Shown here piece by piece: positions 8,784 to 16,318 of a stretch of DNA of 64,000 nt. Position numbers and translations under genes: made by a program. The first letter of the stretch is position 1. Every line of letters starts with the position of its first letter. The stretch is from Photobacterium pectinilyticum (GTDB lineage Bacteria > Pseudomonadota > Gammaproteobacteria > Enterobacterales > Vibrionaceae), in the NCBI RefSeq assembly GCF_024357955.1, contig NZ_JANEYT010000014.1:28880-92879 (forward strand). The letters are read 5' to 3'. The notes under the pieces were generated by a model. That model saw only the letters and a list, made by a program, of their open reading frames with translations, did not search any database and had not been told where the DNA came from.

Positions 8784-9277
8784 GGTTATTACCCCGCATG
8801 GACTATTGTGCCATTTTATTCCATGTTGCGAACTTGTCAATATGAGGTTTTTGTTTTGTTGTTGGCGGTTTCTTGTTATTGATAGGTATATAGATTTCTT
8901 GTTTCTGCTAAATTTACGATTGGGGAATTTCATTGAGATTTTAGATTTAACTTAGATAAATCAATGTGCTGGATTAGAATATCTAAAGAGAAGGTATATG
9001 AGGGTGAAAAATAATGATGTTTATCACAAAAAAAATGCCAAAGACTATTGCAAAAGGTTTGGTACCCTCTTATATTGAACGCTGTTGATTGCAAAACAGA
9101 GGTAGAATTCCATTCAAGGCTCCTTAAACCATTATTTAAGGTCAAGTCACTCTCCTCTAGCTATATCACAGTTCTTTAAATTCTCTGTTACTCCAATGTT
9201 GATATCAAATTAGCCTTAAAGAATAGGCAATTCAGATATTGGAACATATAGAGAATTGACGTTTTTCTTTTACTAAA
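8784..9277. other. Intergenic region with a possible 24-codon frame and a hairpin
   Basis: No gene of ordinary size is present. A 24-codon frame at 9014-9088 (start MMFITKKMPK) follows GAGGGTG by 8 bases, which is suggestive only. A 7-bp hairpin CCTTAAA/TTTAAGG lies at 9122-9141 without a T-tract. No assignment is made. Confidence 0.4.
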
Positions 9278-9312
9278 TTGTCATAAGGATGTCACAGGAT
9301 TTAGTTTAAAGT
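9278..9312 (+). promoter_or_regulatory. Pho box with matching -10
   Basis: The half-sites TTGTCAT and ATGTCAC are spaced by AAGG (9278-9295), each 6/7 to the PhoB half-site CTGTCAT/C. Eleven bases further is TAAAGT (9307-9312), a -10-like hexamer at the spacing used by PhoB-activated promoters, in which the Pho box replaces the -35. Transcription would start near 9319, reading toward the 24-residue frame at 9393. Confidence 0.6.
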
Positions 9313-9392
9313 AAAACGATTGGGATGAGTAAGAACGGTATTATTAAAGAGAAATATCAACCTTACTCGTTTAGGAAAATGAGAGGTGTATT

Positions 9393-9467
9393 ATGTCAAA
9401 TAGAAATCGCCGTCAGTGGTTTTACCACCAGGCACAAACAAATAACCTGAAAGCAAAGTCTAAGTAA
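9393..9467 (+). CDS. Candidate 24-residue basic small protein
   Basis: ATG 9393 is preceded by GAGAGG 6-7 bases upstream and begins MSNRNRRQWFYHQAQ; the 24 residues end in NLKAKSK. The peptide is strongly basic (eight Arg/Lys, no Asp/Glu) and has no membrane segment. It is the first frame behind the Pho-box promoter at 9278-9312, so it may be a phosphate-starvation small protein, or the transcript may act as RNA. A 10-bp hairpin with two G-U pairs (9528-9557) lies 60 bp downstream but has no T-tract. I recognise no family. Confidence 0.4.
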   Translation: MSNRNRRQWFYHQAQTNNLKAKSK

Positions 9468-10019
9468 TTCCGTTGCTGCGCAATCGCGCTAATTACTTGA
9501 TTGTAATAGGTTAAAGTAGAAGTACAGCCAGAGGCACAAGTGATCCAGTGTTTCTGGCATATATCCCCTTCCTTACTAAATCTTCTTTTCGTCAATTATT
9601 CATTTAAACCTTTACGCAAACGATTACTTTTTTAGAGCGCTACTTCTAAATCAAATATTTCCTCATTGATCTTTATATCTCATTATTTTTGAACGAAAGA
9701 GTATTTGTTGTACTCGTTAGCGAGTATATCAATATTGCTTGAGTAGTTTTGGTGCAAATCCCTCCCCAAATTGGGGGGCTGTTTTGAAGCGATTGCGCCC
9801 TAATACTGAGCGTGCCTTCCGTGGTTTGTTGATTGTTGGTATCTAATCCTTTGTTTCCTGATTTTATAGCTATATCTGTCATAAAAATTTTATTGTTAGT
9901 GATATTTTCTATTTAGGTGCCGATTTAATCCTTTAGGGTTATGTTGGCATACCTGTTGCAATAATGAGATTGGAAAGTAAAACAAAAGCTTATCTCTAAT
10001 GGTAGACAGGATGTCCAAT
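9468..10019. other. Intergenic region upstream of aapJ
   Basis: Besides the hairpin 9528-9557 there is a perfect stem CCCCAA/TTGGGG-type palindrome near 9764-9777 and an AT-rich stretch that should carry the aap promoter. No coding frame with a ribosome site is convincing. Confidence 0.4.
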
Positions 10020-11060
10020 ATGAAGAAAGTTATAAATGGTGTGTCGATTTCTTTATTAGCTTCAGCGCTAATGGTTTCGGGTAGTGTTACAGCGGCGTCA
10101 GATTCTTCTGGGGCAACGTTGAAAAAGGTGAAAGAAGCAGGAGTTTTAAAGTGTGGAGTGAGTACAGGTCTACCAGGCTTTTCTAGTACCGATGCGAAAG
10201 GTAACTGGGAAGGTATCGATGTTGAGTATTGTCGTGCGGTGGCTGCGGCAGTGTTAAAAGATGCCAGTAAGGTACAGTTTGTGCCACTGACGGCGAAAGA
10301 GCGTTTTACCGCACTTCAGTCTGGTGAAATCGATATTCTGTCTCGAAATACAACATGGACGATGCAGCGTGACAGTGCTCTTGGGATCAATTTCGTTGGT
10401 GTTAATTATTATGATGGCCAAGGATTTATGGTCAGCAAAGAGCTAGGTATCGGTTCGGCTAAAGAACTTGATGGTGCCTCGGTGTGTATCCAGTCAGGCA
10501 CAACAACTGAATTGAACTTGGCGGACTATTTCCGAGTGCATGGCATGGAGTTCAAGCCAGTTGTGTTTGATACATCCGATCAAACAGTTAAGGGCTTTGA
10601 AGCAGGCCGTTGTGATGTGCTGACTTCCGATCAGTCTCAACTCTACTCACTACGTATCAAGCTTGCAGACCCAACGTCAGCCGTCGTACTACCTGAAGTG
10701 ATTTCTAAAGAGCCATTAGGGCCTGTTGTCGCTCAAGGTGACGACCAGTGGTTCAATATCGCAAAGTGGACATTGAATGTAATGGTGAATGCTGAAGAGT
10801 ATGGCATTGAACAAGCCAATGTCGATAGCATGAAAACGTCGACCGATCCTAATGTTTTGCGCTTATTGGGTGTTGATGGGCCGAAAGGCCAAGGTTTGGG
10901 GCTAACAGATGATTGGTCGTATCAAGTTCTAAAGCAAGTCGGGAATTACAGTGATAGCTTTGAGCGAACAGTGGGTACAGGGTCACCATTGAAAATTGCT
11001 CGAGGTTTGAATGCATTATGGAATGATGGCGGCATCATGTATGCACCTCCAGTTCGATAG
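10020..11060 (+). CDS. aapJ: General L-amino-acid ABC transporter, binding protein
   Basis: This 346-residue periplasmic binding protein starts MKKVINGVSISLLASALMVSGSVTAA, a Sec signal. The mature N-terminus has the AapJ signature: GVLKCGVSTGLPGFSSTDAKG, DVEYCRAVAAAVL and DILSRNTTWTMQRD, with a CIQSGTTTELN segment in the hinge half. It captures a broad set of L-amino acids and delivers them to AapQM. Two ATGs (9999, 10011) lie just upstream in frame; 10020 is chosen because the signal peptide begins there. It is separated from aapQ by 265 bp that hold a 162-bp palindromic repeat and a terminator-like hairpin. Confidence 0.93.
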   Translation: MKKVINGVSISLLASALMVSGSVTAASDSSGATLKKVKEAGVLKCGVSTGLPGFSSTDAKGNWEGIDVEYCRAVAAAVLKDASKVQFVPLTAKERFTALQSGEIDILSRNTTWTMQRDSALGINFVGVNYYDGQGFMVSKELGIGSAKELDGASVCIQSGTTTELNLADYFRVHGMEFKPVVFDTSDQTVKGFEAGRCDVLTSDQSQLYSLRIKLADPTSAVVLPEVISKEPLGPVVAQGDDQWFNIAKWTLNVMVNAEEYGIEQANVDSMKTSTDPNVLRLLGVDGPKGQGLGLTDDWSYQVLKQVGNYSDSFERTVGTGSPLKIARGLNALWNDGGIMYAPPVR

Positions 11061-11066
11061 TTATTA

Positions 11067-11228
11067 ATACCAACCTGGATAAGTAATTGATCTATGTATT
11101 ACGCAGGAAAAATGGTTGTTATCAAGGCAGAGATTGCAGTAACTAGTTGCTCTAATTACAAAATCTCTAACATAGATAGCAGCGATTTTAACCAGTAAAA
11201 CTGATCAAATACTTATTTAGGTTGGTAT
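11067..11228 (-). repeat. Interspersed palindromic repeat, long form (copy 1)
   Basis: This 162-bp element begins 6 bases after the aapJ stop, with ATACCAACCTGGATAAG and ends with TTAGGTTGGTAT. Its reverse complement aligns along its whole length with the long copies at 35980 and 39425. Terminal arms are imperfect inverted repeats, and the interior is itself palindromic (AAAATCG with CGATTTT-type arms). Confidence 0.85.
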
Positions 11229-11241
11229 AAGTTGGCAGGAG

Positions 11242-11281
11242 AGAGGGGGCCAGGTCAGGCTGGGTATCTGGCCTCTTTTCA
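11242..11281 (+). terminator. Terminator-like hairpin inside the aap operon
   Basis: GGCCAG (11248-11253) pairs with CTGGCC (11268-11273), extended by AGAG/CTCT, and is followed by TCTTTTCATTT. Located between aapJ and aapQ, it probably causes partial termination so that the binding protein is made in excess. Confidence 0.6.
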
Positions 11282-11325
11282 TTTGTTATTGCACATGGAT
11301 TTAACTGAGTGGTAAAGGTGCATTG

Positions 11326-12600
11326 ATGTCTATTAGTGATTTAGAGTTGGATTCGCGGCTTGGTCCTGAGCCAAAGACCGCCCGTCATAGAGGTGCTGCT
11401 GCTCCATCTGCTGATGAACCCTCGCAAGTTCCATTAACCTCTGGATTAAAGCGGCTGCTGTATAACCCGACAGCGAGAGCCATTTTCTTTCAGATACTGT
11501 TATTAGCTGGGATGGGCTTTTTGGGGTATGGCGCTATCAATAACGCGCTAGTGAATCTGGAGCAACGAGGGATTGCTACCGGGTTTGACTTTTTGGGGCA
11601 AACGGCGGGCTTTGGAATTGGGATGTCGTTGATCTCATATGATGAGACTCATACATATGGTGCGACTTTCATAGTTGGTTTACTCAATACCGCTTTGGTT
11701 GCTGCGCTGGGAGTTGCCTTGGCTACGGTACTGGGCTTTATAATTGGGATAGCGCGCCTGTCGAAAAATTGGCTACTGAGTCGGGTTGCCGCTGTTTACA
11801 TTGAAGTTTTTCGTAACATTCCATTGTTATTGCAGATCTTGTTTTGGTACACCGTCGTTTTGCAAGCATTGCCTTCACCGCGCAATAGTTTATCTTTCGC
11901 CGATTCTGTCTTTTTAAATGTTCGCGGTTTGTTCTTTCCTGCACTGGAGTTCCATTCTGGTGCAGTGTGGGTTGGTATATCAGTGATCGCGGGCTTGTTG
12001 GGTGTGGTGGCGATACACATCGCGAGCCATCGAAGGCAGTACAATACGGGGCACCCTCTTCCTGCATGGCGATTAAGTGCATTAGTCATGGTAGTACTGC
12101 CAGTGCTGGCTTTTTTCTTTGCCGGCAAGCCAATCGGCATTGAATATCCTGAGTTGAAAGGTTTCAACTTCCGAGGCGGCATTGATGTCATGCCTGAATT
12201 GTTTGCTTTGCTTATTGCGCTGTCTATTTATACTGCAGCTTTTATCGCAGAAATTGTTCGCTCTGGGATCATGGCGGTTAATAAGGGGCAAACTGAAGCT
12301 GCAAGTGCATTGGGTTTACCATCAACGAAAGTGCTCAAGTTGGTGGTGATCCCACAGGCAATGAGAGTCATCATTCCTCCCCTTACCAGCCAGTATTTGA
12401 ACTTGGTGAAGAACTCTTCATTAGCAATGGCGATTGGTTATCCCGATCTCGTTTCGGTATTTGCCGGGACAACGCTGAACCAAACCGGGCAGGCGATTGA
12501 GATCATCACGATGACCATGGCGGTTTACCTGACGTTTAGCTTGTTAACTTCACTGTTGATGAATATCTATAACCGTAAAATGGCCTTGGTGGAGAGATAA
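11326..12600 (+). CDS. aapQ: General L-amino-acid ABC transporter, permease AapQ
   Basis: This 424-residue inner-membrane permease has a long cytoplasmic N-terminus (~55 residues), then TM segments. The HisM-type permease core begins around residue 110 (FIVGLLNTALVAALGVALATVLG), with EVFRNIPLLLQILFWY and the cytoplasmic coupling loop EAASALGLPSTKVLKLVVIPQAMRVIIPP at ~320-350. An insertion with extra TM segments (residues ~190-290) is normal for AapQ. The ATG at 11326 has AAAGGTG 6 bases upstream. The stop is followed by a one-base gap to aapM. Confidence 0.92.
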   Translation: MSISDLELDSRLGPEPKTARHRGAAAPSADEPSQVPLTSGLKRLLYNPTARAIFFQILLLAGMGFLGYGAINNALVNLEQRGIATGFDFLGQTAGFGIGMSLISYDETHTYGATFIVGLLNTALVAALGVALATVLGFIIGIARLSKNWLLSRVAAVYIEVFRNIPLLLQILFWYTVVLQALPSPRNSLSFADSVFLNVRGLFFPALEFHSGAVWVGISVIAGLLGVVAIHIASHRRQYNTGHPLPAWRLSALVMVVLPVLAFFFAGKPIGIEYPELKGFNFRGGIDVMPELFALLIALSIYTAAFIAEIVRSGIMAVNKGQTEAASALGLPSTKVLKLVVIPQAMRVIIPPLTSQYLNLVKNSSLAMAIGYPDLVSVFAGTTLNQTGQAIEIITMTMAVYLTFSLLTSLLMNIYNRKMALVER

Positions 12601-12601
12601 T

Positions 12602-13699
12602 ATGAAAGTTTTTCATTTTTCGCCGTCTGAAGCACCGCCATCGAAGATGATCGGCATTTCGGCATGGCTTAGGGAGAATTTGTTCTCTTCAGCATTAAAT
12701 ACCCTTATCACAGGTGTTATTGCCGGTGGTACATTTATCGCATTGGCGAGCATTATCCAATGGGCACTTCTTGATGCCGACTGGGTTGGGGTTAGCCGTG
12801 AAGATTGTAGTCGCGATGGCGCATGCTGGGTATTTGTTCAGGCTCGATTCCAACAGTTTATGTTTGGGTTTTATCCGAGCGAAGAGATATGGCGACCAGT
12901 GACATTTATGCTGGGACTGCTAGGTATCATTGCTGGGATGTTGTTGGGCAAGGGCTCAGTCAAAAAATGGCTACTGGTGGTCTCTGTATCCGTGCTTCCC
13001 GTTTTGTCTGTGGCTTTGTTGTACGGAGGTGTGGTTGGTATACCTGTGGTTGAAACACACTTATGGGGCGGCTTGCTCATTACTTTAGTCATTGCCCTAA
13101 CTGGTATTGTGGTCTCATTACCGCTTGGCGTTGTGTTAGCACTTGGTCGCCGATCACAGATGCCAATTGTGCGCAGCTTTAGTACGGTTTATATCGAGTT
13201 TTGGCGTGGTGTTCCTTTGATCACCGTATTGTTCATGGCATCGGTCATGTTGCCGCTGTTCTTATCTGGCGGGACAGAAATAGACAAACTAGTAAGGGCA
13301 TTGATTGGTGTGGTGTTGTTTAATGCCGCATATATGGCTGAAGCGATTCGCGGGGGCTTGCAATCGATACCAAAAGGGCAGTTCGAGGCGGCTGAAGCGC
13401 TTGGCCTGAGTTATTGGAAATCGATGAGGCTGATCATTTTGCCGCAGGCACTGAAGATCAGTATTCCTTCTATCGTGAATACCTTTATTGCCCTGTTGAA
13501 AGATACCAGTCTGGTTTTGATTATCGGTATGTTTGATGTCCTTGGCATTGCCCAGTCGGCAAACAGTGATCCGGCATGGCTTGGCTTTTCTACCGAGAGT
13601 TTCGTTTTTGCAGCTTTGGTGTTTTGGATTATGTGTTTCGGTATGTCTCGATACAGTATTTACCTGGAAGGTAAGCTAAACACGGAACACCGACATTAA
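12602..13699 (+). CDS. aapM: General L-amino-acid ABC transporter, permease AapM
   Basis: This 365-residue permease partners AapQ. It shows an early TM followed by a periplasmic loop containing two cysteines ([10 protein letters not shown]), the hallmark [23 protein letters not shown] segment, and the EAA coupling loop [24 protein letters not shown]. It begins immediately after aapQ (ATG at 12602, stop of aapQ at 12600), consistent with coupled translation. With AapQ it forms the transmembrane channel that AapP energises. Confidence 0.92.
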   Translation: MKVFHFSPSEAPPSKMIGISAWLRENLFSSALNTLITGVIAGGTFIALASIIQWALLDADWVGVSREDCSRDGACWVFVQARFQQFMFGFYPSEEIWRPVTFMLGLLGIIAGMLLGKGSVKKWLLVVSVSVLPVLSVALLYGGVVGIPVVETHLWGGLLITLVIALTGIVVSLPLGVVLALGRRSQMPIVRSFSTVYIEFWRGVPLITVLFMASVMLPLFLSGGTEIDKLVRALIGVVLFNAAYMAEAIRGGLQSIPKGQFEAAEALGLSYWKSMRLIILPQALKISIPSIVNTFIALLKDTSLVLIIGMFDVLGIAQSANSDPAWLGFSTESFVFAALVFWIMCFGMSRYSIYLEGKLNTEHRH

Positions 13700-13718
13700 C
13701 TTGTACAAGGAAGTTTAT

Positions 13719-14486
13719 ATGTTTACAAAAACCGTTTATCAGTCAGTGCCGGAAGACTCTGTGATCCGCCTGCAGAAAGTTAATAAGTGGTACGGTGAAT
13801 TTCATGTTCTAAAAGATATTGATTTAAATGTGAAAAAAGGTGAAAAAATTGTCATTTGTGGGCCATCCGGTTCGGGTAAGTCAACGATGATTCGGTGTAT
13901 TAACCATCTAGAAGATCACCAGCGTGGCCAAATTATGGTGGCGGGGACAGAGCTTACCGACGATCTGAAGAACATAGAACTGGTGCGTCGGGAAGTCGGG
14001 ATGTGTTTTCAGCATTTTAATCTGTTTCCACATTTGACTGTGCTGGAAAACTGCACGCTATCACCGATTTGGGTGAAGAAAATGCCTCAGCAAGAGGCGG
14101 AAGCTCTCGCGATGGAATACCTAAAGCGTGTAAGAATCGCAGACCAAGCACACAAGTTTCCTGGACAGTTATCGGGTGGACAGCAACAGCGTGTTGCGAT
14201 AGCCCGATCTTTGACTATGCAACCACAGGTGATGTTATTCGATGAACCCACGTCGGCGTTGGACCCTGAGATGGTAAGGGAAGTGCTCGATGTCATGGTG
14301 GAGTTGGCCTCAGAGGGTATGACAATGATCTGCGTTACCCATGAGATGGGTTTTGCCCGAGAGGTGGCAGATAGGGTGATATTTATGGATGCAGGTGAAA
14401 TCATTGAGCAGAACGAGCCAGAAGCCTTTTTTAGTGCTCCGCAGTTTGATCGAACTCAAGCGTTCTTGCAGCAAATTATTCATTAA
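13719..14486 (+). CDS. aapP: General L-amino-acid ABC transporter, ATPase AapP
   Basis: This 255-residue ABC ATPase has a Walker [10 protein letters not shown] (~48-56), Q-loop in [17 protein letters not shown], signature LSGGQQQR (~150), Walker [15 protein letters not shown] and switch His in [11 protein letters not shown] 13719 is supported by AAGGAAG 5-6 bases upstream; the in-frame TTG at 13701 is less likely. It closes the aapJQMP operon and hydrolyses ATP on the cytoplasmic face. Confidence 0.94.
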   Translation: MFTKTVYQSVPEDSVIRLQKVNKWYGEFHVLKDIDLNVKKGEKIVICGPSGSGKSTMIRCINHLEDHQRGQIMVAGTELTDDLKNIELVRREVGMCFQHFNLFPHLTVLENCTLSPIWVKKMPQQEAEALAMEYLKRVRIADQAHKFPGQLSGGQQQRVAIARSLTMQPQVMLFDEPTSALDPEMVREVLDVMVELASEGMTMICVTHEMGFAREVADRVIFMDAGEIIEQNEPEAFFSAPQFDRTQAFLQQIIH

Positions 14487-14545
14487 TCAAACTATTCATT
14501 ACAAGCAATACATGTGATAACCGGTAACTTCTGTTTCAACCTCCT

Positions 14546-14573
14546 TTGGCGTCCGACTGGGCGCCTTTTTTTT
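14546..14573 (+). terminator. Terminator of the aap operon
   Basis: GGCG (14548-14551) pairs with CGCC (14562-14565), followed by a run of eight T, 60 bp after the aapP stop. Confidence 0.8.
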
Positions 14574-14584
14574 AGTTTGTGGCG

Positions 14585-15202
14585 CTACTGGAATATGAAC
14601 CCTTCAATTTGAGCATGCTCTGGGGTACGGTTAATCGCTATACCACCAAGGTGAACATTTCCTTTCACAACAAGGAATTCAGGCAGTTCGGTTATGCTTG
14701 AGTTGGCGAGGTAAAGATCGCCGCCAACATAAAGGTGTGCAGGGAGCTTAGTCAGTGTTGTGCCCATCAGGCTGAGATCGCCATGTACCTGTAATCCTTC
14801 ATTGATCGCGGCAATATTCGAGTGGGCAAGGTTAAGGTAGCCACCAATGCGGATTTGAGCGGGTAAATATTCGATGTGGCTATACGCAAGGTTCAAGTTT
14901 CCCTTTACCGCTAGAGTATTGGGAAGCTGGCGTATCTGGCTGTTTTCGAGATTAAGGTCTCCCTTAACAACCAAGGGATCCGGTAACGCGATCTCGGCAG
15001 AGTTGCGTAGTGAGATGTTGCCGTAAGTATCTGTATGGTTGAGGAGTTGCTGGGGAATTAGGGGTGAATTAGCGGTGCTTTGGCTAAGTGGAAGCAAGGC
15101 CAATAGAAGCCATATTGCTGTGCTCCTAAAGGTAGATGATTTTTCATTAATGACTTTTCGGGATAACGCTTTCCATGAGGTACTTGATGAACGTCCTTTC
15201 AT
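14585..15202 (-). CDS. Secreted repeat protein with LRR/solenoid-like repeats
   Basis: This 205-residue protein has a basic N-terminus of ~28 residues, a hydrophobic segment (~29-44, ending QSTANS) that may be a signal peptide or anchor, then about seven tandem repeats of ~20-21 residues with the core pattern (V/I)-x-G-x-L-x-L-x-x-S-x-I-x-x-L-P. Such Leu/Gly-x-Leu-x-Leu repeats build a right-handed solenoid, as in leucine-rich repeat proteins. It could bind a ligand or partner in the periplasm or at the surface. It is monocistronic and divergent from the small RNA and kef genes. Family and partner are unknown. Confidence 0.65.
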   Translation of the reverse strand: MKGRSSSTSWKALSRKVINEKSSTFRSTAIWLLLALLPLSQSTANSPLIPQQLLNHTDTYGNISLRNSAEIALPDPLVVKGDLNLENSQIRQLPNTLAVKGNLNLAYSHIEYLPAQIRIGGYLNLAHSNIAAINEGLQVHGDLSLMGTTLTKLPAHLYVGGDLYLANSSITELPEFLVVKGNVHLGGIAINRTPEHAQIEGFIFQ

Positions 15203-15401
15203 AACCAGGGCCTTGGGCTTCCTTCTGCTCTAATATGGTGCGCCGTGCACGCTTAGCAATCACTTAACGGCTAAAAATCAATGCATTGTAGTGGAAATGT
15301 ACTCCAATAAAAATGGTGATTACTAGCCCAAACCGCCATATTTCAAGCCCAAGAGGTCGAAATTCCTTACATTTAAATAAAACAGTCTTAATTTGAAAAG
15401 T

Positions 15402-15416
15402 TGGCATATCCATTGC
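15402..15416 (+). promoter_or_regulatory. Sigma-54 (-24/-12) promoter
   Basis: TGGCA at 15402-15406 and TTGC at 15413-15416 place GG and GC exactly 10 bp apart, matching the TGGCAC-N5-TTGC consensus at nine core positions. Predicted start is near 15428. A sigma-70 alternative (TTGAAA at 15393) has only a poor -10. No annotated protein start lies close by; the first downstream signal is a terminator at 15538. Confidence 0.6.
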
Positions 15417-15427
15417 TTTATTAATTA

Positions 15428-15564
15428 TACGTTTCGGGCAACAAGCAAGGTATCTATACCTCCCCTAGGGCATCGCGCCCTTTCCTTGGATACCGAGCTT
15501 GGAAACGATGTAAGCAATTAGCACACAACTTCCTTTTGGGCGCTCTTCCAGGCGCCCTTTTTTT
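15428..15564 (+). ncRNA. Candidate sigma-54-dependent small RNA
   Basis: This ~137-nt interval runs from the predicted sigma-54 start to a strong terminator. A long stem-loop is possible: GGTATC (15449-15454) with GATACC (15489-15494), enclosing AGGGC/GCCCT (15467-15471 with 15477-15481). A single-stranded CA/U-rich tract with CTTCCTTTT precedes the terminator GGGCGC/GCGCCC plus seven T (15538-15564), the usual layout of an Hfq-binding trans-acting RNA. No plausible reading frame is present. It does not show the conserved core of Qrr RNAs as I remember it, nor GlmY/GlmZ. Sequence-level evidence only. Confidence 0.55.
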
Positions 15565-15695
15565 ATTTGTCAGTCTACACTTAATGCCAAAGAGGTATCG
15601 CGGCTAGGCTATTGTCTTATCGCGACTTTGTGACATTTTTGTGGGACACGGCTTATCCGTCGCTTGTCGTTATGATTCCCGGAGTGTGGAGCTTT

Positions 15696-16316
15696 ATGTC
15701 AGGGACCAAGAACAAAGTACTTATTCTTTTCGCCCATCCATCTATTAATCGTTCTGAGATAAATTGGCCTTTATTCCGATCCTCCCAGGGTATCGGTGGC
15801 GTGACAGCGGTTGATCTCTACCAAGAATACCCAACCTTCCATATCAATATCGATCGGGAGCAGCAGCGACTCCGAGAGCATGACATTGTGGTGTTCATGT
15901 TTCCTATGTATTGGTATTCAACTCCCGCAATTTTAAAAGAGTGGCAGGATTTGGTATTGGAATATGGTTTTGCCTACGGTGAGGACGGAACCGCACTGCA
16001 GGGTAAGAAATTTTTGTGTGCGCTCACCGCTGGTGGGCCAGCAAATGCTTACTGCGAAGATGGCTTCAACCACTACACCCTCCGCGAGTTACTGCATCCT
16101 CTGGAACAAACCGCAGTGTTAACAGGCATGCACTATATTGCACCCTATGCATTGTTCGGTGCTCGGACGGCTGCAGAGGAAAAGCGGGTAGGGAAGCATA
16201 TTGAAGGCTGGCAGCGATTGCTGCTGGCATTGCGGGATGACCGGATTGACTTTGAGCAGGCAGGTGCGGTAACCAAGCTCAACGACCACCTCGATGTGCT
16301 GATTAGGGAGGGGTAG
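15696..16316 (+). CDS. kefG: KefF/KefG-type NAD(P)H oxidoreductase, K+ efflux ancillary
   Basis: This 206-residue flavodoxin-fold protein (Flavodoxin_2) has KVLILFAHPSINRSEINWPLF, a FMN-binding VVFMFPMYWYSTPAILKEWQDLVLEYGFAYG and LTAGGPANAYCEDGFNHYTLRELLHPLEQTA. KefF and KefG are cytoplasmic ancillary proteins needed for full activity of glutathione-gated KefC/KefB. ATG 15696 has GGAG 4 bases upstream; the open frame begins 28 codons earlier but that part is not family-like. It ends 2 bp before the antiporter gene, so the two are cotranscribed. The choice of KefG over KefF is tentative. Confidence 0.8.
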   Translation: MSGTKNKVLILFAHPSINRSEINWPLFRSSQGIGGVTAVDLYQEYPTFHINIDREQQRLREHDIVVFMFPMYWYSTPAILKEWQDLVLEYGFAYGEDGTALQGKKFLCALTAGGPANAYCEDGFNHYTLRELLHPLEQTAVLTGMHYIAPYALFGARTAAEEKRVGKHIEGWQRLLLALRDDRIDFEQAGAVTKLNDHLDVLIREG

Positions 16317-16318
16317 GC

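Noticed and set aside
9014..9088. 24-codon frame behind GAGGGTG
   Set aside because: Ribosome-site spacing is acceptable but there is no promoter, no composition signal and no recognisable product.
9613..9630. Partial PurR-box-like sequence (ACGCAAACG) upstream of aapJ
   Set aside because: Only half of the palindrome matches and it lies ~400 bp from the gene.
9673..9882. 69-codon minus-strand open frame upstream of aapJ
   Set aside because: No ribosome site, polar low-complexity product, and it covers a palindromic intergenic stretch.
15428..15564. Interpretation of the small RNA as a Qrr quorum-sensing RNA
   Set aside because: It has the right promoter type and size, but no LuxO-type binding site was found upstream and the conserved Qrr core is not visible.
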